Origin: Histomonas meleagridis
Lineage: Eukaryota > Parabasalia > Tritrichomonadida > Dientamoebidae
Direction: 5' to 3'
DNA: 64,000 bases
NCBI GenBank assembly: GCA_020186115.1
Contig: WSYJ01000014.1
Span: 372,001 to 436,000, forward strand
Shown: positions 21,397 to 35,900 of the stretch, piece after piece
Layout of the letters: the number at the start of each line of letters is the position of its first letter
How positions within the stretch are numbered: position 1 is the stretch's first letter
The notes under the pieces: generated by a model
Seen by the model: the letters and a program-made list of their open reading frames with translations, nothing else
Databases searched by the model: none
What the model was told of the DNA's origin: nothing
Translations under genes and position numbers: made by a program

Positions 21397-23968
21397 AAAA
21401 CAAAACATTTACTTAATTTGATTATTTAAATCTAAAGAAGAAACATTTTATTGTTAAATATTTCACATCGATATTATTTGAAATGTGAATATTATAATAA
21501 AACAAAACATTTACTGAATTTGATTATTTAAATCTAAAGAAGAAACATTTTATTGTTAAATATTTCACATCGATATTATTTGAAATGTGAATATTATAAT
21601 AAAACAAAAACATTTCCTTAATTTTATTATTTAAATCTAAAGAAGAAACATTTTATTGTTAAATATTTCACATCGATATTATTTGAAATGTGAATATTAT
21701 AATAAAACAAAACATTTACTGAATTTGATTATTTAAATCTAAAGAAGAAACATTTTATTGTTAAATATTTCACATCGATATTATTTGAAATGTGAATATT
21801 ATATTAAAACAAAACATTTACTGAATTTGATTATTTAAATCTAAAGAAGAAACATTTTATTGTTAAATATTTCACATCGATATTATTTGAAATGTGAATA
21901 TAATATTAAAACAAAACATTTACTGAATTTGATTATTTAAATCTAAAGAAGAAACATTTTTATTGTTAAATATTTCACATCGATATTATTTGAAATGTGA
22001 ATATTATAATAAAACAAAACATTTACTGAATTTGATTATTTAAATCTAAAGAAGAAACATTTTATTGTTAAATATTTCACATCGATATTATTTGAAATGT
22101 GAATATTATAATAAAAAAAAACATTTACTGAATTTGATTATTTAAATCTAAAGAAGAAACATTTTATTGTTAAATATTTCACATCGATATTATTTGAAAT
22201 GTGAATATTATATTAAAACAAAACATTTACTGAATTTGATTATTTAAATCTAAAGAAGAAACATTTTATTGTTAAATATTTCACATCGATATTATTTGAA
22301 ATGTGAATATTATAATAAAAAAAAAAACATTTACTGAATTTGATTATTTAAATCTAAAGAAGAAACATTTTATTGTTAAATATTTCACATCGATATTATT
22401 TGAAATGTGAATATTATAATAAAACAAAACATTTACTGAATTTGATTATTTAAATCTAAAGAAGAAACATTTTATTGTTAAATATTTCACATCGATATTA
22501 TTTGAAATGTGAATATTATATTAAAACAAAACATTTACTGAATTTGATTATTTAAATCTAAAGAAGAAACATTTTATTGTTAAATATTTCACATCGATAT
22601 TATTTGAAATGTGAATATTATAATAAAAAAAAACATTTACTGAATTTGATTATTTAAATCTAAAGAAGAAACATTTTATTGTTAAATATTTCACATCGAT
22701 ATTATTTGAAATGTGAATATTATAATAAAAACAAAACATTTACTGAATTTGATTATTTAAATCTAAAGAAGAAACATTTTATTGTTAAATATTTCACATC
22801 GATATTATTTGAAATGTGAATATTATAATAAAACAAAACATTTCCTTAATTTTATTATTTAAATCTAAAGAAGAAACATTTTATTGTTATATATTTCACA
22901 TCGATATTATTTGAAATGTGAATATTATAATAAAACAAAACATTTACTGAATTTGATTATTTAAATCTAAAGAAGAAACATTTTATTGTTAAATATTTCA
23001 CATCGATATTATTTGAAATGTGAATATTATAATAAAACAAAACATTTCCTTAATTTTATTATTTAAATCTAAAGAAGAAACATTTTATTGTTAAATATTT
23101 CACATCGATATTATTTGAAATGTGAATATTATAATAAAACAAAACATTTACTGAATTTGATTATTTAAATCTAAAGAAGAAACATTTTATTGTTAAATAT
23201 TTCACATCGATATTATTTGAAATGTGAATATTATAATAAAACAAAACATTTACTGAATTTGATTATTTAAATCTAAAGAAGAAACATTTTATTGTTAAAT
23301 ATTTCACATCGATATTATTTGAAATGTGAATATTATAATAAAACAAAACATTTCCTTAATTTTATTATTTAAATCTAAAGAAGAAACATTTTATTGTTAA
23401 ATATTTCACATCGATATTATTTGAAATGTGAATATTATAATAAAACAAAACATTTACTGAATTTGATTATTTAAATCTAAAGAAGAAACATTTTATTGTT
23501 AAATATTTCACATCGATATTATTTGAAATGTGAATATTATAATAAAAACAAAACATTTACTGAATTTGATTATTTAAATCTAAAGAAGAAACATTTTATT
23601 GTTAAATATTTCACATCGATATTATTTGAAATGTGAATATTATAATAAAAAAAAACATTTACTGAATTTGATTATTTAAATCTAAAGAAGAAACATTTTA
23701 TTGTTAAATATTTCACATCGATATTATTTGAAATGTGAATATTATATTAAAAAAAAAACATTTACTGAATTTGATTATTTAAATCTAAAGAAGAAACATT
23801 TTATTGTTAAATATTTCACATCGATATTATTTGAAATGTGAATATTATATTAAAACAAAACATTTACTGAATTTGATTATTTAAATCTAATGAAGAAACA
23901 TTTTATTGTTAAATATTTCACATAGATATTATTTGAAATGTGAATATAATATTAAAACAAAACATTTT
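21397..23968. repeat. 102-bp satellite, 25 tandem copies (left arm)
   Basis: I count 25 units of about 102 bp, each with AAATCTAAAGAAGAAACATT and ATTTCACATCGATATT. Each unit carries an imperfect hairpin, AATATTTCACAT against ATGTGAATATT, with a 14-nt loop. Rare variants occur in a fixed order: CCTTAATTTTATT units near 21613, 22850, 23046 and 23348, and a TTATATATTT unit near 22883. The last unit is degenerate (TAATGAAG, CATAGAT). The array fills the gap between the convergent 3' ends of the Rab gene and the large scaffold gene. Confidence 0.95.
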
Positions 23969-23998
23969 AATTTGTTTTTTTACTTGTTAAAATTATTT

Positions 23999-26900
23999 TC
24001 ATATGTTTCTCGATATGATTTCCATTGTTCGTTTCTTAATTTCTTCGTTAAATTCCTTTTGCTTCAGATCATAATCGATGACTGCGTCTGCGCCGCCTTC
24101 TTTGTTCGGTGTGCCGCTATGTAACTGAGCTTCAAATAATTCGTTGTACCATTCTGTGAATGGCGAAATTTCATTTTTTACGAATGCTGTTCCATAAGTT
24201 CAGCACTTGACACCCATGAAATGTGAAATCGGTGATGTACAGTGGCGGAAATGTTAAATACGTTTGGAAGATGTCGATGTTATTTTGAGGTTTCCAATTA
24301 TGAATCGGTTCATTATAAATACTCATTAAAGGAAATGGAGAAAATTGTTTGTTCGTCGTTTTCTGTGGTAATTTTTGTGGTAATGAAACATCTGTCGAAA
24401 CATTCTTCAAAAAACATTAGCGCTGCTTCAGAATTTTCATTACTTCGTTCATTAATAGCATAATACGCAAGTGTCGTAAATTCTTTTTGGATTTCTGTGC
24501 GCGTTTTATCTTTAATGATTTCACTACAAATATAATAAATCGATTCTTTGATATTACTTGGACAATATTCAATAATTTTGGAATAAAATGTTAATATCAT
24601 AAGTAAATCTTCTTCTTTAAGTTTCTTACTAAATGTTTCTGAAAATTTAATTAATGATTCATTGTTCTTACGTTGCCCATTCATAGCATCTTCAATAATT
24701 CGTCGTTCTGTTTCATTATGTTCATATTCAATTAATGATTTAGAAAGTTGTTGATTAATATTAGTATCAATACTTAATGACCATCGATATGGAACTAAGA
24801 CAAACGCTGAAATAGTTTTCCATTCACCAAATTTACGTAATAATTCCGTTTTATTATTAATTATTAAATTAATAAAGATTTCAAAGATTTTTTCAATATA
24901 TTCATAATTACTTAAATTAGCTGTTAATAATATATTAATTAATCCATGAAATTCATCTTGTGGTTGAAAATTAAAATTATGTTTCGTTAATATAATAGAA
25001 TGAATTATAGAAAGACCTGACTCATAAATACTTTGATATTCATTTTCTTGACATTTACATGAACAAAATCCTGTCCAAAAGATTTCATTAATAAATTTAT
25101 TATTATTCTTTGGAATATTATTTAATAATATTTTTTAACCCAATAGTTAAATAATTGACTGCTGTATCATAACGTGGACGATTAGAATCACCAACAACTC
25201 GTAATAACCACATATCATCTGTTTGTTGTTTTTTATTAGGATTAGTACGATCATTTAATGATATTGATACAATATGAAGTGCACGTAATAACATTTGAAT
25301 AGATTCATTATTTAATAAATAATTCTTAAGATAAAATATTTTTAATGCATTAGTAGCAATACTTAAATTACCACAACATAATCCCCCATTCTAATAATAA
25401 TTTTTCTTGACCTTCAATAAATGGTAAAATTTCATGATAATTCCATTCATTTTGTTGATGTGTTGGTGGTAATATACCTGTAATTTGTGAAATTAAATTA
25501 TTAGTTTCTTCATTAAAATTATTATTATCAATTAAACAATAAATTAAAATTTGTGATTCTAATGGTTTCATATATGATAATGATGTTTGATTACCTAATT
25601 GTCGACATTTTATAATTAATTTTAATGAAAATATAATATTATGTTGATAATCAATTTGAAATTCTTCATCTTCTTCATCTTCATCATCAATATTTAATTT
25701 AATTTCTTCATTAAGTTCATTAATAAATTTATTAATATTAAAAAATTGTTCAATTTTACTAATTTGAATCTCATAAAAATACCAATGTTTAATAGAAAAT
25801 CGTTGTGCTAATTCATGAATTAAGATTTTTGGTTTCTTAGTATAAAGATATAAACCAAATAATAATGAACTTTCTAAATATTCATTATTCTTACTTTCTA
25901 ATCCATATAAACATAATAATAAATTATGTGGTGATGTATTAATTATAACATCTAAAATTGCTGCAATAGATTTAGTCATACCTTGACTATTACATAATAT
26001 TAATAAACGTTCGACAAATGAATAAAGATTAAAACATTGATATGATTTCTCACAATTTAAACAAATACCATATTCTTTAGTATGAATTTTCATGGGTTTA
26101 AGCCATTTAGAAATAAGTTCAATAGAAATACTTGAACGTTGTGCATTATCATATTTACTATAAAGTAATGAATCATCAGAAACTGAACTCTTTTTACGAA
26201 GAATTTTCTTATTAGAAATACTTGAATTATTATTATTATTATTATTATTACTACTATTAGAATAAAGTGAATTAATATTATTATTACTACTCGATTTCTT
26301 ACTATGAATTTTACGTTTATGTTTATTATTTAAACATTCATAAATAAATTGTTCTGAACAAAATTGAAAATATGTAGATAAAAGTTCATTTAATTGTGAA
26401 AATCCTTTTTGTATAAATACTGATAATGAAATTAATGAAATAGATTTCTTAATTTCTTCAATTTTCTTTAATATAGTTGCTGCACCTTTAGAATTATTAC
26501 GAATTAACATAACTATATAAACTATAGATGTTAAAAATCGTAATGCTTCATTTCGTCGTTGTGAATTTTTTATTAACTAAATAATACATACATTTAGCTA
26601 TTAATGTACCACAATTTTGATATATCATTAAAATTAATGAATTATTTCGTAAATCAAGTTCATCATAATTTTCATTATAATTAATATTTTTAATTTGTGA
26701 TGAAATAGAATAAAACATAGAATAATTTTTACGTGATTCTTTAAAAAGAAATCTTTTAATATTAAATAATATCGTGAAAAAATAACAATACCAAGTGTTG
26801 GATCAATTTGTTCAACTTTACGTGGTAATGTTTCAATAAATTCTTCAAAATATTGTGTCGGAATTGGTGAAATTCGTAACCATGATGATAATGGTTTTAA

Positions 26901-29821
26901 TGATTCAGGTGTATTTAAATGATATAAATAATTAAACCATTTCTCTGTTAAAAATAATGATTCAATTTTAATTTTACTACAAATATTTTCAACCATAAAT
27001 TGTTCTTTATTTTTAACTGAATTATATATTTGAATTAATACTTGATTAATAACATGACAAAAATTATCTAAAAATAATTTATTATTAATATTAGAAATTA
27101 ATGATGAATGTAAAATTGTATAAATATATGGTTCAATCTTAATTTTATTATATGTTAAAAGTTCTCGTAATGTAAAAACTAATGATAATTGAATATTTTC
27201 ATTCTTATTACATAAAAATGGTAATAAATATTTTAATAATTCTGGTGGCATAGCTGAAAACATTCCAATTAATTGAATAGAATTTTGTTGATATTTTAAG
27301 ATATTTTTTGTAATAATTTGTAATCGATTATAAATATAATATTTTGGTATATTAGAATTATAATTAATAATACCTGATATAGATAAAAGCATCGCAAATG
27401 AATTAAACATAAAATTAAAATTAAAAATTTTATCTTTTTCAATTAATATATTAATTAAGATTTTAAATGATTTATTAATAACTTCTATTAAATCATTATC
27501 TTGAAATTCATGAATTAAATATTTACCAAATGATGAAATATAATAAATATAAAGTGATGGAACATTACTTTTTATAATTTCTTTAAATGTTAAAATAGGA
27601 AATACTTTAAGTTTTTCATCACTAACAATACTAACTGCTCGAATAGATCGACGAATTGCATCTCGTGATATAATTTCTTCATAATTCTTAAGAAATGTAC
27701 TTAAAAAGAAATTTTCGGTTTCAAGTTTTTTACACATTTTTAAAACCATTTCTCGAATATATGGTAAATTCATACATAATCCTATAATTAAGACATATGT
27801 TAATGAATTTAATGTATTCTTATTAAATATAATCCCTTCATATTTAGATGCTTTAACTACCATCTTTAATGTAAATATTAAAATTTCAATAGATGTAGGA
27901 CTAAGTTGATTTTCAATAAAAAATAAACAAATATATGAAATAATCTTTTCTGAATATTCAGGAAATCGATGAATTAATGCTTGTAATACTCGAATACCTA
28001 ATGAACCAACGCGTGGAACATTTAATGGTGAATAACAAATACATTTTAATAATTCATCATTAGGTTCAATTAATACTATTAATCGTAAAAATGCATATCG
28101 TGTTTCATCAAATTTTAATGATAATAATGTATTAATTTTAGGTTGTTCTAATTCTTCCATTTTATAACTTTCAATAATAATTTGTTCATTATCTGTAACC
28201 CATTTAGAGATAGATTCAGTAATATTCTTAGGTTTCTTATGTTTATTAAAAATAGGAAATGTAGTATCACCAATAATTAATATCATATTTCGTAATGCTA
28301 CTTCTTTAGTTTCAACTGCTGATATTAATGATTTTGTAAATGAATTTGTAGTAAATGGAATTTTACATGTAAGACTAACGTTTTTATCTGGTTGTAATTC
28401 ATTTAAACTAATTTTAATGGCACGTTCATTAAGTTCAATAATATCTTCATCTGTAATATTAGAATTTATTATTAAAAATTCTTGAAGATTGGCAAAAATA
28501 GTATGAAATGCATTACAAAATGATATTTTATAAAAATTAAATAAATTAAAATCATCAATTAATTGTGGTACAAATTTATGTAAAAAAATTTGAAAATCAT
28601 ATGAAGCTAATAATTCAAATAATCCAGTGATCTCTGAATGTGATTGATCAAATTGATTACCTTTAGTTTTTAATAAATTTAATATAATGGGATAAATTTC
28701 TTCAAATTCTTCCGATTTCCATGAAAAATATGGATGTTTAAGTTTCATTTCATATGTACAATAATATCGTTGAAAATAAAGTTTCATTTCAATAGATTCA
28801 ATAATTGATGACGCTAATATTTTATTATTAATATTAGGTTCAATAAATTCTTTATAAAAATCTTCAAATTTTAAACGTTCGTGTCCATTAATATCATAAT
28901 TAGTTAATAATGATAAAAATTTATATGAATTATCTTTAACTTTAACTTCTGTACAAAAATCAACAGTAGTATTATATATATTTCGAATAATTTCTTGTTC
29001 TTTAACTTTATTAATAGTTTGAATAGTAATATTTAACATATACTCTGTACAATCAATATGATACGATGTTTCTTTGTTACTTTCTTTATAAAGTTCATAT
29101 GATTTATTTAAAATATCAAGAATATTATTAATATCAATGTCTTCAGCTAATGTAATCTTACTGAATAATATTATAAAAACAATGCGATTGAATATCATTC
29201 ATTTCATTTAATTTAGATAACTCACCCTGAAGACAATTTAATGTAATATCGGGACGTTTCTTTGAGATAAAATAAACTAATTTAGAATAAGCTTCCATTA
29301 ATGCTAAAAAATATGCATTATTTAATGGAATAGATTGTAAATCCAAATAAAGTGATATAACTTTTTGTAAAACATAATTAAATTCTTCATATGTGTCTGA
29401 TTGATTAAATAATTCAATAGTAAATGATGCTAAACAGCGACTTAAAAAAAAAGCGAATCGCTGTAATAGCAACAATATTATTAGGACTAATATTAGGAAA
29501 ATAACTTAAAAACGCTTTCTTACCTGTGGAATTTGCTTCACTCTCTAATAATGGATAAGCTTGTGAAAAAGTAATATAACTTTGCATAGGATTAGAAGCT
29601 CCAAAAATAGCACAACTTGTAAGAAATTTCATTAATGAATCATCATTAAAACTAAATCTTTGTAAATATTTCAAGAAAACTTCTCCTGAACTTTCACTAT
29701 TTAATTCAACAATCTCTGGTAATTCATCTAAAAATCGTTGACAAATAACAGATAACGCTGTAGAAAATGATTCTAATTGTTTAGCTAATATTGACGTTGT
29801 GGTTTCATTGCTTGGTTTCAT
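23999..29821 (-). CDS. ~1,940-residue helical-repeat scaffold, possibly Furry/Mor2-like (left copy)
   Basis: A giant protein made almost entirely of amphipathic helices typical of ARM/HEAT-like solenoids, starting MKPSNETTTS and ending EIISRNI. It has a Ser/Asn-rich low-complexity insert (poly-Asn after SLYSNSS) near residue 1190 and a short acidic DEDEEDEE run near 1390. Long segments such as SLGIRVLQALIHRFPEYSEKII recall Furry/Mor2/Tao3 cell-morphogenesis scaffolds of the NDR-kinase pathway; I hold this only weakly, and a generic HEAT scaffold is the fallback. The left copy is open for 854 codons (26,634-29,198) where the right is broken three times. It has its own breaks near 29,455, 29,170, 26,510-26,640, 25,370, 25,130 and 24,180-24,410. 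The start lies exactly at the inner edge of the arm. Confidence 0.6.
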
Positions 29822-29996
29822 CTCGTTCTTTTTATAATATGTTATTGAGGTGCCCTGTGTTGTCAAATAGTTTTTTGTTTGACACTTTTTCGTAAACTAT
29901 GAAAATTGGCTGTGGTTGATGAGGGCTTTACACTTTCGAATAATCCATTCAAATTTCATATCGTTTCAACTGTAGAAAACGATAGGTACAAAGACA
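29822..29996. promoter_or_regulatory. Divergent promoter: scaffold gene (minus) / BEACH gene (plus)
   Basis: Contains AAAAAGTGTC on minus (29881-29890), about 60 bp before the scaffold ATG. On plus, TTTCATATCG (initiator-like) and AAAACGATAG lie 20-40 bp before the BEACH ATG. The 30 bp nearest the scaffold ATG resemble the matching site of the right arm only weakly. Confidence 0.4.
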
Positions 29997-32900
29997 ATGG
30001 CGACTAATGAAAAAAGATATCCTTTATTAACATTGCTTAATGAAATACAACAGATTAGAGAAATAGGAAAGGAAAAGCAAATTCAAACGCAAAATTTTCG
30101 ATGTTTTCCAAATTTTGAAAAAACTAATATCACTAAATTTAGTAACTTATCTAAAAAAGAGAAATCCATGAAAACATGCATCAAAAAGGCACAAATTGAT
30201 TTTACGTTTAATCAAAATTTTATTGATGCATTGAATAATGAAATTAAATGTCATAACAAGTATAATGAATTTTTATTTGCATGTTCATCTTGGATTTGCA
30301 TTTCTTGGTGTTTTGATGATAAGCACAAGCGAACTATAGATGAATTTATTTCCTTGATGCATATATTATTTCAAACGTTTAATTTAAATCCTAAAATTTC
30401 TTTTGTATGTTCTTATGCATTCATGAAGCTATTGAAAACGTCCATTAAACCAAATGTAATTCAATGGAACGAAAATGCTTTTCAACTTGTTTTCTCTTTT
30501 TTAATTCTTGATACATCTCTTCAGAACAATATTTACATGACAATGATTCGTTTCTTTACTTTTGTCAACAAAATCGGTTCAACAGAAACCAAATCCTCTT
30601 TGATTTGTACAATTTCTTCCCTTATTTCAGAAAACAGGGAATGTATTGATTGGGAACAAATTGATTTACTTCAACCAATTCTCAAAGTTCATATTCAAAG
30701 CCTTGATAAGCGTTGTTTAAATATTCTTTCTATGGTCGGGAGGAAACTTAAATCAGAAGGTTTTATAGAATTATTTAAAGCTCTTCCTTCATCTCTTTTA
30801 TTATTTCTTGGACATAATGAAATATCAACTTCATTAAATATTAATGATGTTTCATATGAATTTTCAAAATCTTTGTCAATTGATTCTTCATTAAATTTCT
30901 TAGATGAAAGAGAAATAATTCCAAAATCTATCACTTTTTCTTCTCTTAATCATATTCATAATACAATTAAATATAAAGGTTTATTTGGCGTCAATGCACT
31001 AAATACAATTAAATGTATTGGCGAATGCTTACGTCAATCTTTACCAATTTATTCATCCGAATTTTTTTCGAGTTATACAGGTTTAATTTCTATTTTAAAA
31101 AGTGATGGAAGATATTTGCAATTTTGTGCATCATTAATTATAATAATGGAAATAATTTCAAATAAATCATTATTAAATCAATTTATTTTAATTATTATTG
31201 ATACCATCATATTTATGCCAACTCTTACAATATATAGTGATCAAAAACTTGATTATTTTATAAACTTCTTAAGAAACAAAGTAATAAAAATAATTGGTAA
31301 AATAGATCCAGAAAAAATATTTTTATTATTAAATAATTCATCAAAATATCCAATTTTACAAACAGAATTATTTGTTCGAATTATTTATTACCATAAATTT
31401 TATGATATTTCAATTCTATTAGAAAATGATAACCTTAACATGCTTTCGCAAACATCTATTTATAATTATCAAACATATAATACATCAGAGTTTAATCAAA
31501 AAGCATATGAAGATAATGTAAATATTTTACTTAAATTAAGTGGATATGCTCAATCATTTACAAAATCATCTTTCATGAATTATTACATGATTTATCTTAC
31601 TGAAAAAAATATTTCTGACATGCTTATAATTTCTCTCCGAAATGTTTTATCAAACTCTTTAAATCTGAATTTTTCTGTCACAACAAAACATTTAAAAACT
31701 TTTTTTCAAAAATGTTATTATAATTCAAGAAATCAAATGCTTATTAACTTATGTATAAAAGTATCTGATTCATTATATTCATCTATTATAAATAATATTT
31801 CAATTTATAAATATGTTGAGACAATATTCACAAACATTTTCACACTACTAAAATTAATTACTAAAAAAGAATTTTTGGATACATGTTTATCAATTCTTGA
31901 AATTCATTTAAAAATACAAAAGGATCCAATTTCTTTCGAATATTTGCAACTTTTTGGTGAATGTATTAAAACAATAGATGGCAAAATTCCATCAAAAGAA
32001 ACTATTCAACATTTAAATAATTTATTAAGCCTTTCGAATAATTGTTCAAATTTTTATCATATTCGAAAACCTTCTGTTATTCCATTAATTCTTAAAACTT
32101 ATGAAGGTAGCCAACAACATATAAAAGTCCTTGAAAAATTTATTTCATTATGTAAATATTCAGAAATTAATTATAAATATTGTGTCGAAGGTGATTTAGA
32201 TTATATTTTAATAAAATTTGTTTCATTGAAATCGAAAAATGGTTCTGTAAATTATCGAGGAATGAATATTAATTTTGAATTTTCATTTAAAGAAATTAAA
32301 AAAATTATTTTACCATTTTTATCCAAAATTATTATTCATAAATCAAGTTATGGAACAGCTAATCAATTTTTAAAAATTCTTACCAATAATATCGATGAAA
32401 TTAGTTTAATATCTGCTGATTGTTTATTAAAGTCCATTGTTTATTCATCAGGAATTGATTCAAATAGATTTAATGTTGGAGCAATACCAAAATTATTAAC
32501 ATCATTTAATATTGATAAACCAACACTTGATAATGATATTAAAATCAGTTTTGATTTAATGATTGATTTAAAATCAATTTTTTCTTCTAATATTTCATTG
32601 TATCTTTTTACGATTTTAGATGATATGAATCAAACTTCAATTAGTATATTCTTGAATCAATCTTCTCTTTATTTATGTTATGAACATCAATTAACAAGAG
32701 CTGTATTTCAAATTGTTAGAATTTTACCACTTTCAAAAGGTTATTTTAATTTTCGAATTACATTTGAACATAATCAAGATATTTTAAATGTTGTACCTAA
32801 AATTAATGGTAATCAGTTTCGTGGTATCTCTTTAAGATATGAAGGATTTGACTCTGATAATTTTAAATTATTTATTGGCGGATTTGAAAATGCATCAAAT

Positions 32901-35900
32901 GAATGGATTGGAAATGAAATTGGTTATATTTTTAATTTTACATTTAACGAAAAAACGATATATAAAGATAAATCAAATAATATGTATGAAAAATATTCAG
33001 CAAATATTATTGATTTTATTCTGAATGAAAGATTTATAAATTCTCTTTGTTCATTCTTTAAGAAATTTGTTCCCTATAAATTTGATGAATATCCAAAAAA
33101 ATTATTATGTATTATTGATGGTATGTTTTCATTATCAAATGAGATACAACTTTCGTTTAATTCTGTTGATAATATTTATAATTATTTAATGTCAAATATA
33201 AATTTATTAAATTATGATATGTTTTTAATAATTGTTTCTATTTTCGAACATATTACATATAAGCCACTTTTACATAAATGGATCGAAAGTCTTCTTCTTA
33301 ATATGTGGTTATGGACAAGATCAGATCCAAAAACACTTAAAGCAGTTCTAAATTATTTATCACATTCATTTGTTATTAAATATCAATACTTATTCCATGA
33401 AATGTCAATTTTTAGAACATTACTAAATCAATTTATCATTATTTTTTGTTTTAAAGATAATGAAAAACTTATTCCAGAGATTTCTATCCCAGATTTTTGT
33501 GTATTCTCATCAAAATATACGAAAAATGATATTATTTTATGTCGTAGCATTTTCCAACGCTTAATTGAAAGAATTGTTCGATTAAATATTGAAAACACAG
33601 ATATTGATATTATTCTATATCATTTATATAATTCTACTTCTTATCAAACAATATCATCTCTTCTTGATATTATTCTTTGTATTGATGATAATTTTTTATC
33701 TGAAATACAAAACAACAGAAGTACAAATTCATTATATCATTTCTTGACACATGAAAATATTGATATTGTAGAAAAGGTACTTTTAGTTATATATAAAATG
33801 AGTGGAAATGAAATATCACAGAAAATGATTGCTGCTGCATTAGCATTAACATCTAGTAAAATGTTACCATTATTATTTGAGCGAATCACTGCATTTCTTC
33901 CGCAATATCCAAACTTTCATTTCTTTCTTTCAATTATTGCATTAGAATTGAAAGGAAATTATCTTAATTTAGTTTCTGCTTCACTACATTCAATCAATCA
34001 GAAAATATTTGATTTTAGAGAGTTTTGGTATTTGTTTCCATTATTAATTGCTTTAAATGGGACAGAAAATGATATGTATGTAAATGGGAAATTTTTGTCT
34101 TCATTAATTATGCATTCAAAACAACCAATTAAATATTTTGATGAAATAACACAAATTATTGGATTGATTGAAGCGGCATATAATTATGATTATGATTTTT
34201 GTTATCAAATCTCTACAAACATATTATCATCCAAAGTTATTCATGCTGATTTATATGAATATTGTTTTATTAAATGTTTTTGTTCATTATTTATGTGTTA
34301 TTTGCCAAAAGAAATTGATGATATTGATGATGAATACCAAAACTCTATTTTCTATACAAAACAAATTACAAAAAATGATAATATTTCATATCCTCCATTA
34401 ACAAGCATTGGTCATATTGAACATTTCTTTGCTTCAAACTTTACTAATTATATGTTAAAGTTTTCAACTAAATATTATAAACAAGAAAAACTTAATTTTT
34501 TAATTAAAATATATCAATCACATAAAGATCTTCTTTCTAATTTAAGTCATTTGTTTATTATTTTAGAATATTTTTCCAATAGAGTAGACATTGATTTGGA
34601 AAAATTTGAACTTATTAATAATACATTTGAATCATTTCAAGCATTATATGATACTGAAATCAAAAATAATATTAAAAAGTTATCTCAATCAATAATTAGT
34701 ACAATTCGTAATGCATTAATTATTTTGTCAAAAGTAACAATAACGTTCAATGATTTCAAAAATGTTTCATTTCAAATTTTAGACAATGATATTAATAATG
34801 CATTTCTTAAATTTGATATTCCTGAGCATATTCTTCCAACTAAAAAACGTTCATCTCAATTGGGACCAATTTGTTTACCATACTTAATTGTAAACTCAAC
34901 TAAAAAACCTGTTATTAATGAACCAAATCCTAAATCTCCTCTTTTTACGCACAAATGTTTTCGAATTAAACTTTCATGCACAACGCAATATTTATTTAAT
35001 TTATATGAATCGAAAATTACATTATGTAATAAAATCATAAATTTAAAAGATATTATTATGATTTTAACAAGAAGAATAAGTAATCGAAGCTCAGGAATTG
35101 AAATATTTTTAAATAATGGAAAAAATTATTTTCTTGATTTTATAGACATTGAATATTCAGTAGTTCTTAAGGCATTATTAGACGTTTCTCTTCCATCAAT
35201 TCAACTTTTGCAAAAATCAATTTCATCAGATTTATTTGCATCAATGAATCTTACATATAAATGGTGTAATCATTTAATGTCTAATTTTGAATATATACTA
35301 AAAATAAATTTAATAAGTGGTCGAAGTTTTAATGATATTAATCTTTATCCAATTTTCCCATCAATTCTTTCTGATTTTAATTCGTTGAATCCAAGTGATA
35401 AATCATTTAATTATTCATATAAAGATCCAATTGTCGACTATATAAAAATTCCATTTAATGATAAATATGATCCATCATGGATAATTAATAAGCCATCAGT
35501 TGTATCAGATATATTTTTCTTCCAATATTCATGGAGCAATAAATTATTACCAAAATGGGCTTCAAATACATTTGATTTTATTTATTTAAATCGAAAAATA
35601 TTAGAAAGTGAATATGTTTCTTCAAACTTAAATAAATGGATCGATAAAAATTTTGGAAAAAAACATTCTTCTATTCCACATCGACAAATTTTCATTTCTT
35701 CTCATCCAAAAAGAAATAAATTTGTTTCTAAAAATCAACAATTAATGAAAATTACTTATCCAGGAATAATTGTTAATAATAAAGCAAGTATAAGTTCACT
35801 TGGAAAAATTAATTTATTACTAACGTTAGAAAATGGAAATTTAATAAAAGTTAATATAAAAACAAATGATTTTAATTCAAGTCAATATGAAATAATTGAT

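Noticed and set aside
21397-23968. CRISPR array
   Set aside because: The repeats are contiguous 102-bp units with no unique spacers, in a eukaryotic context.
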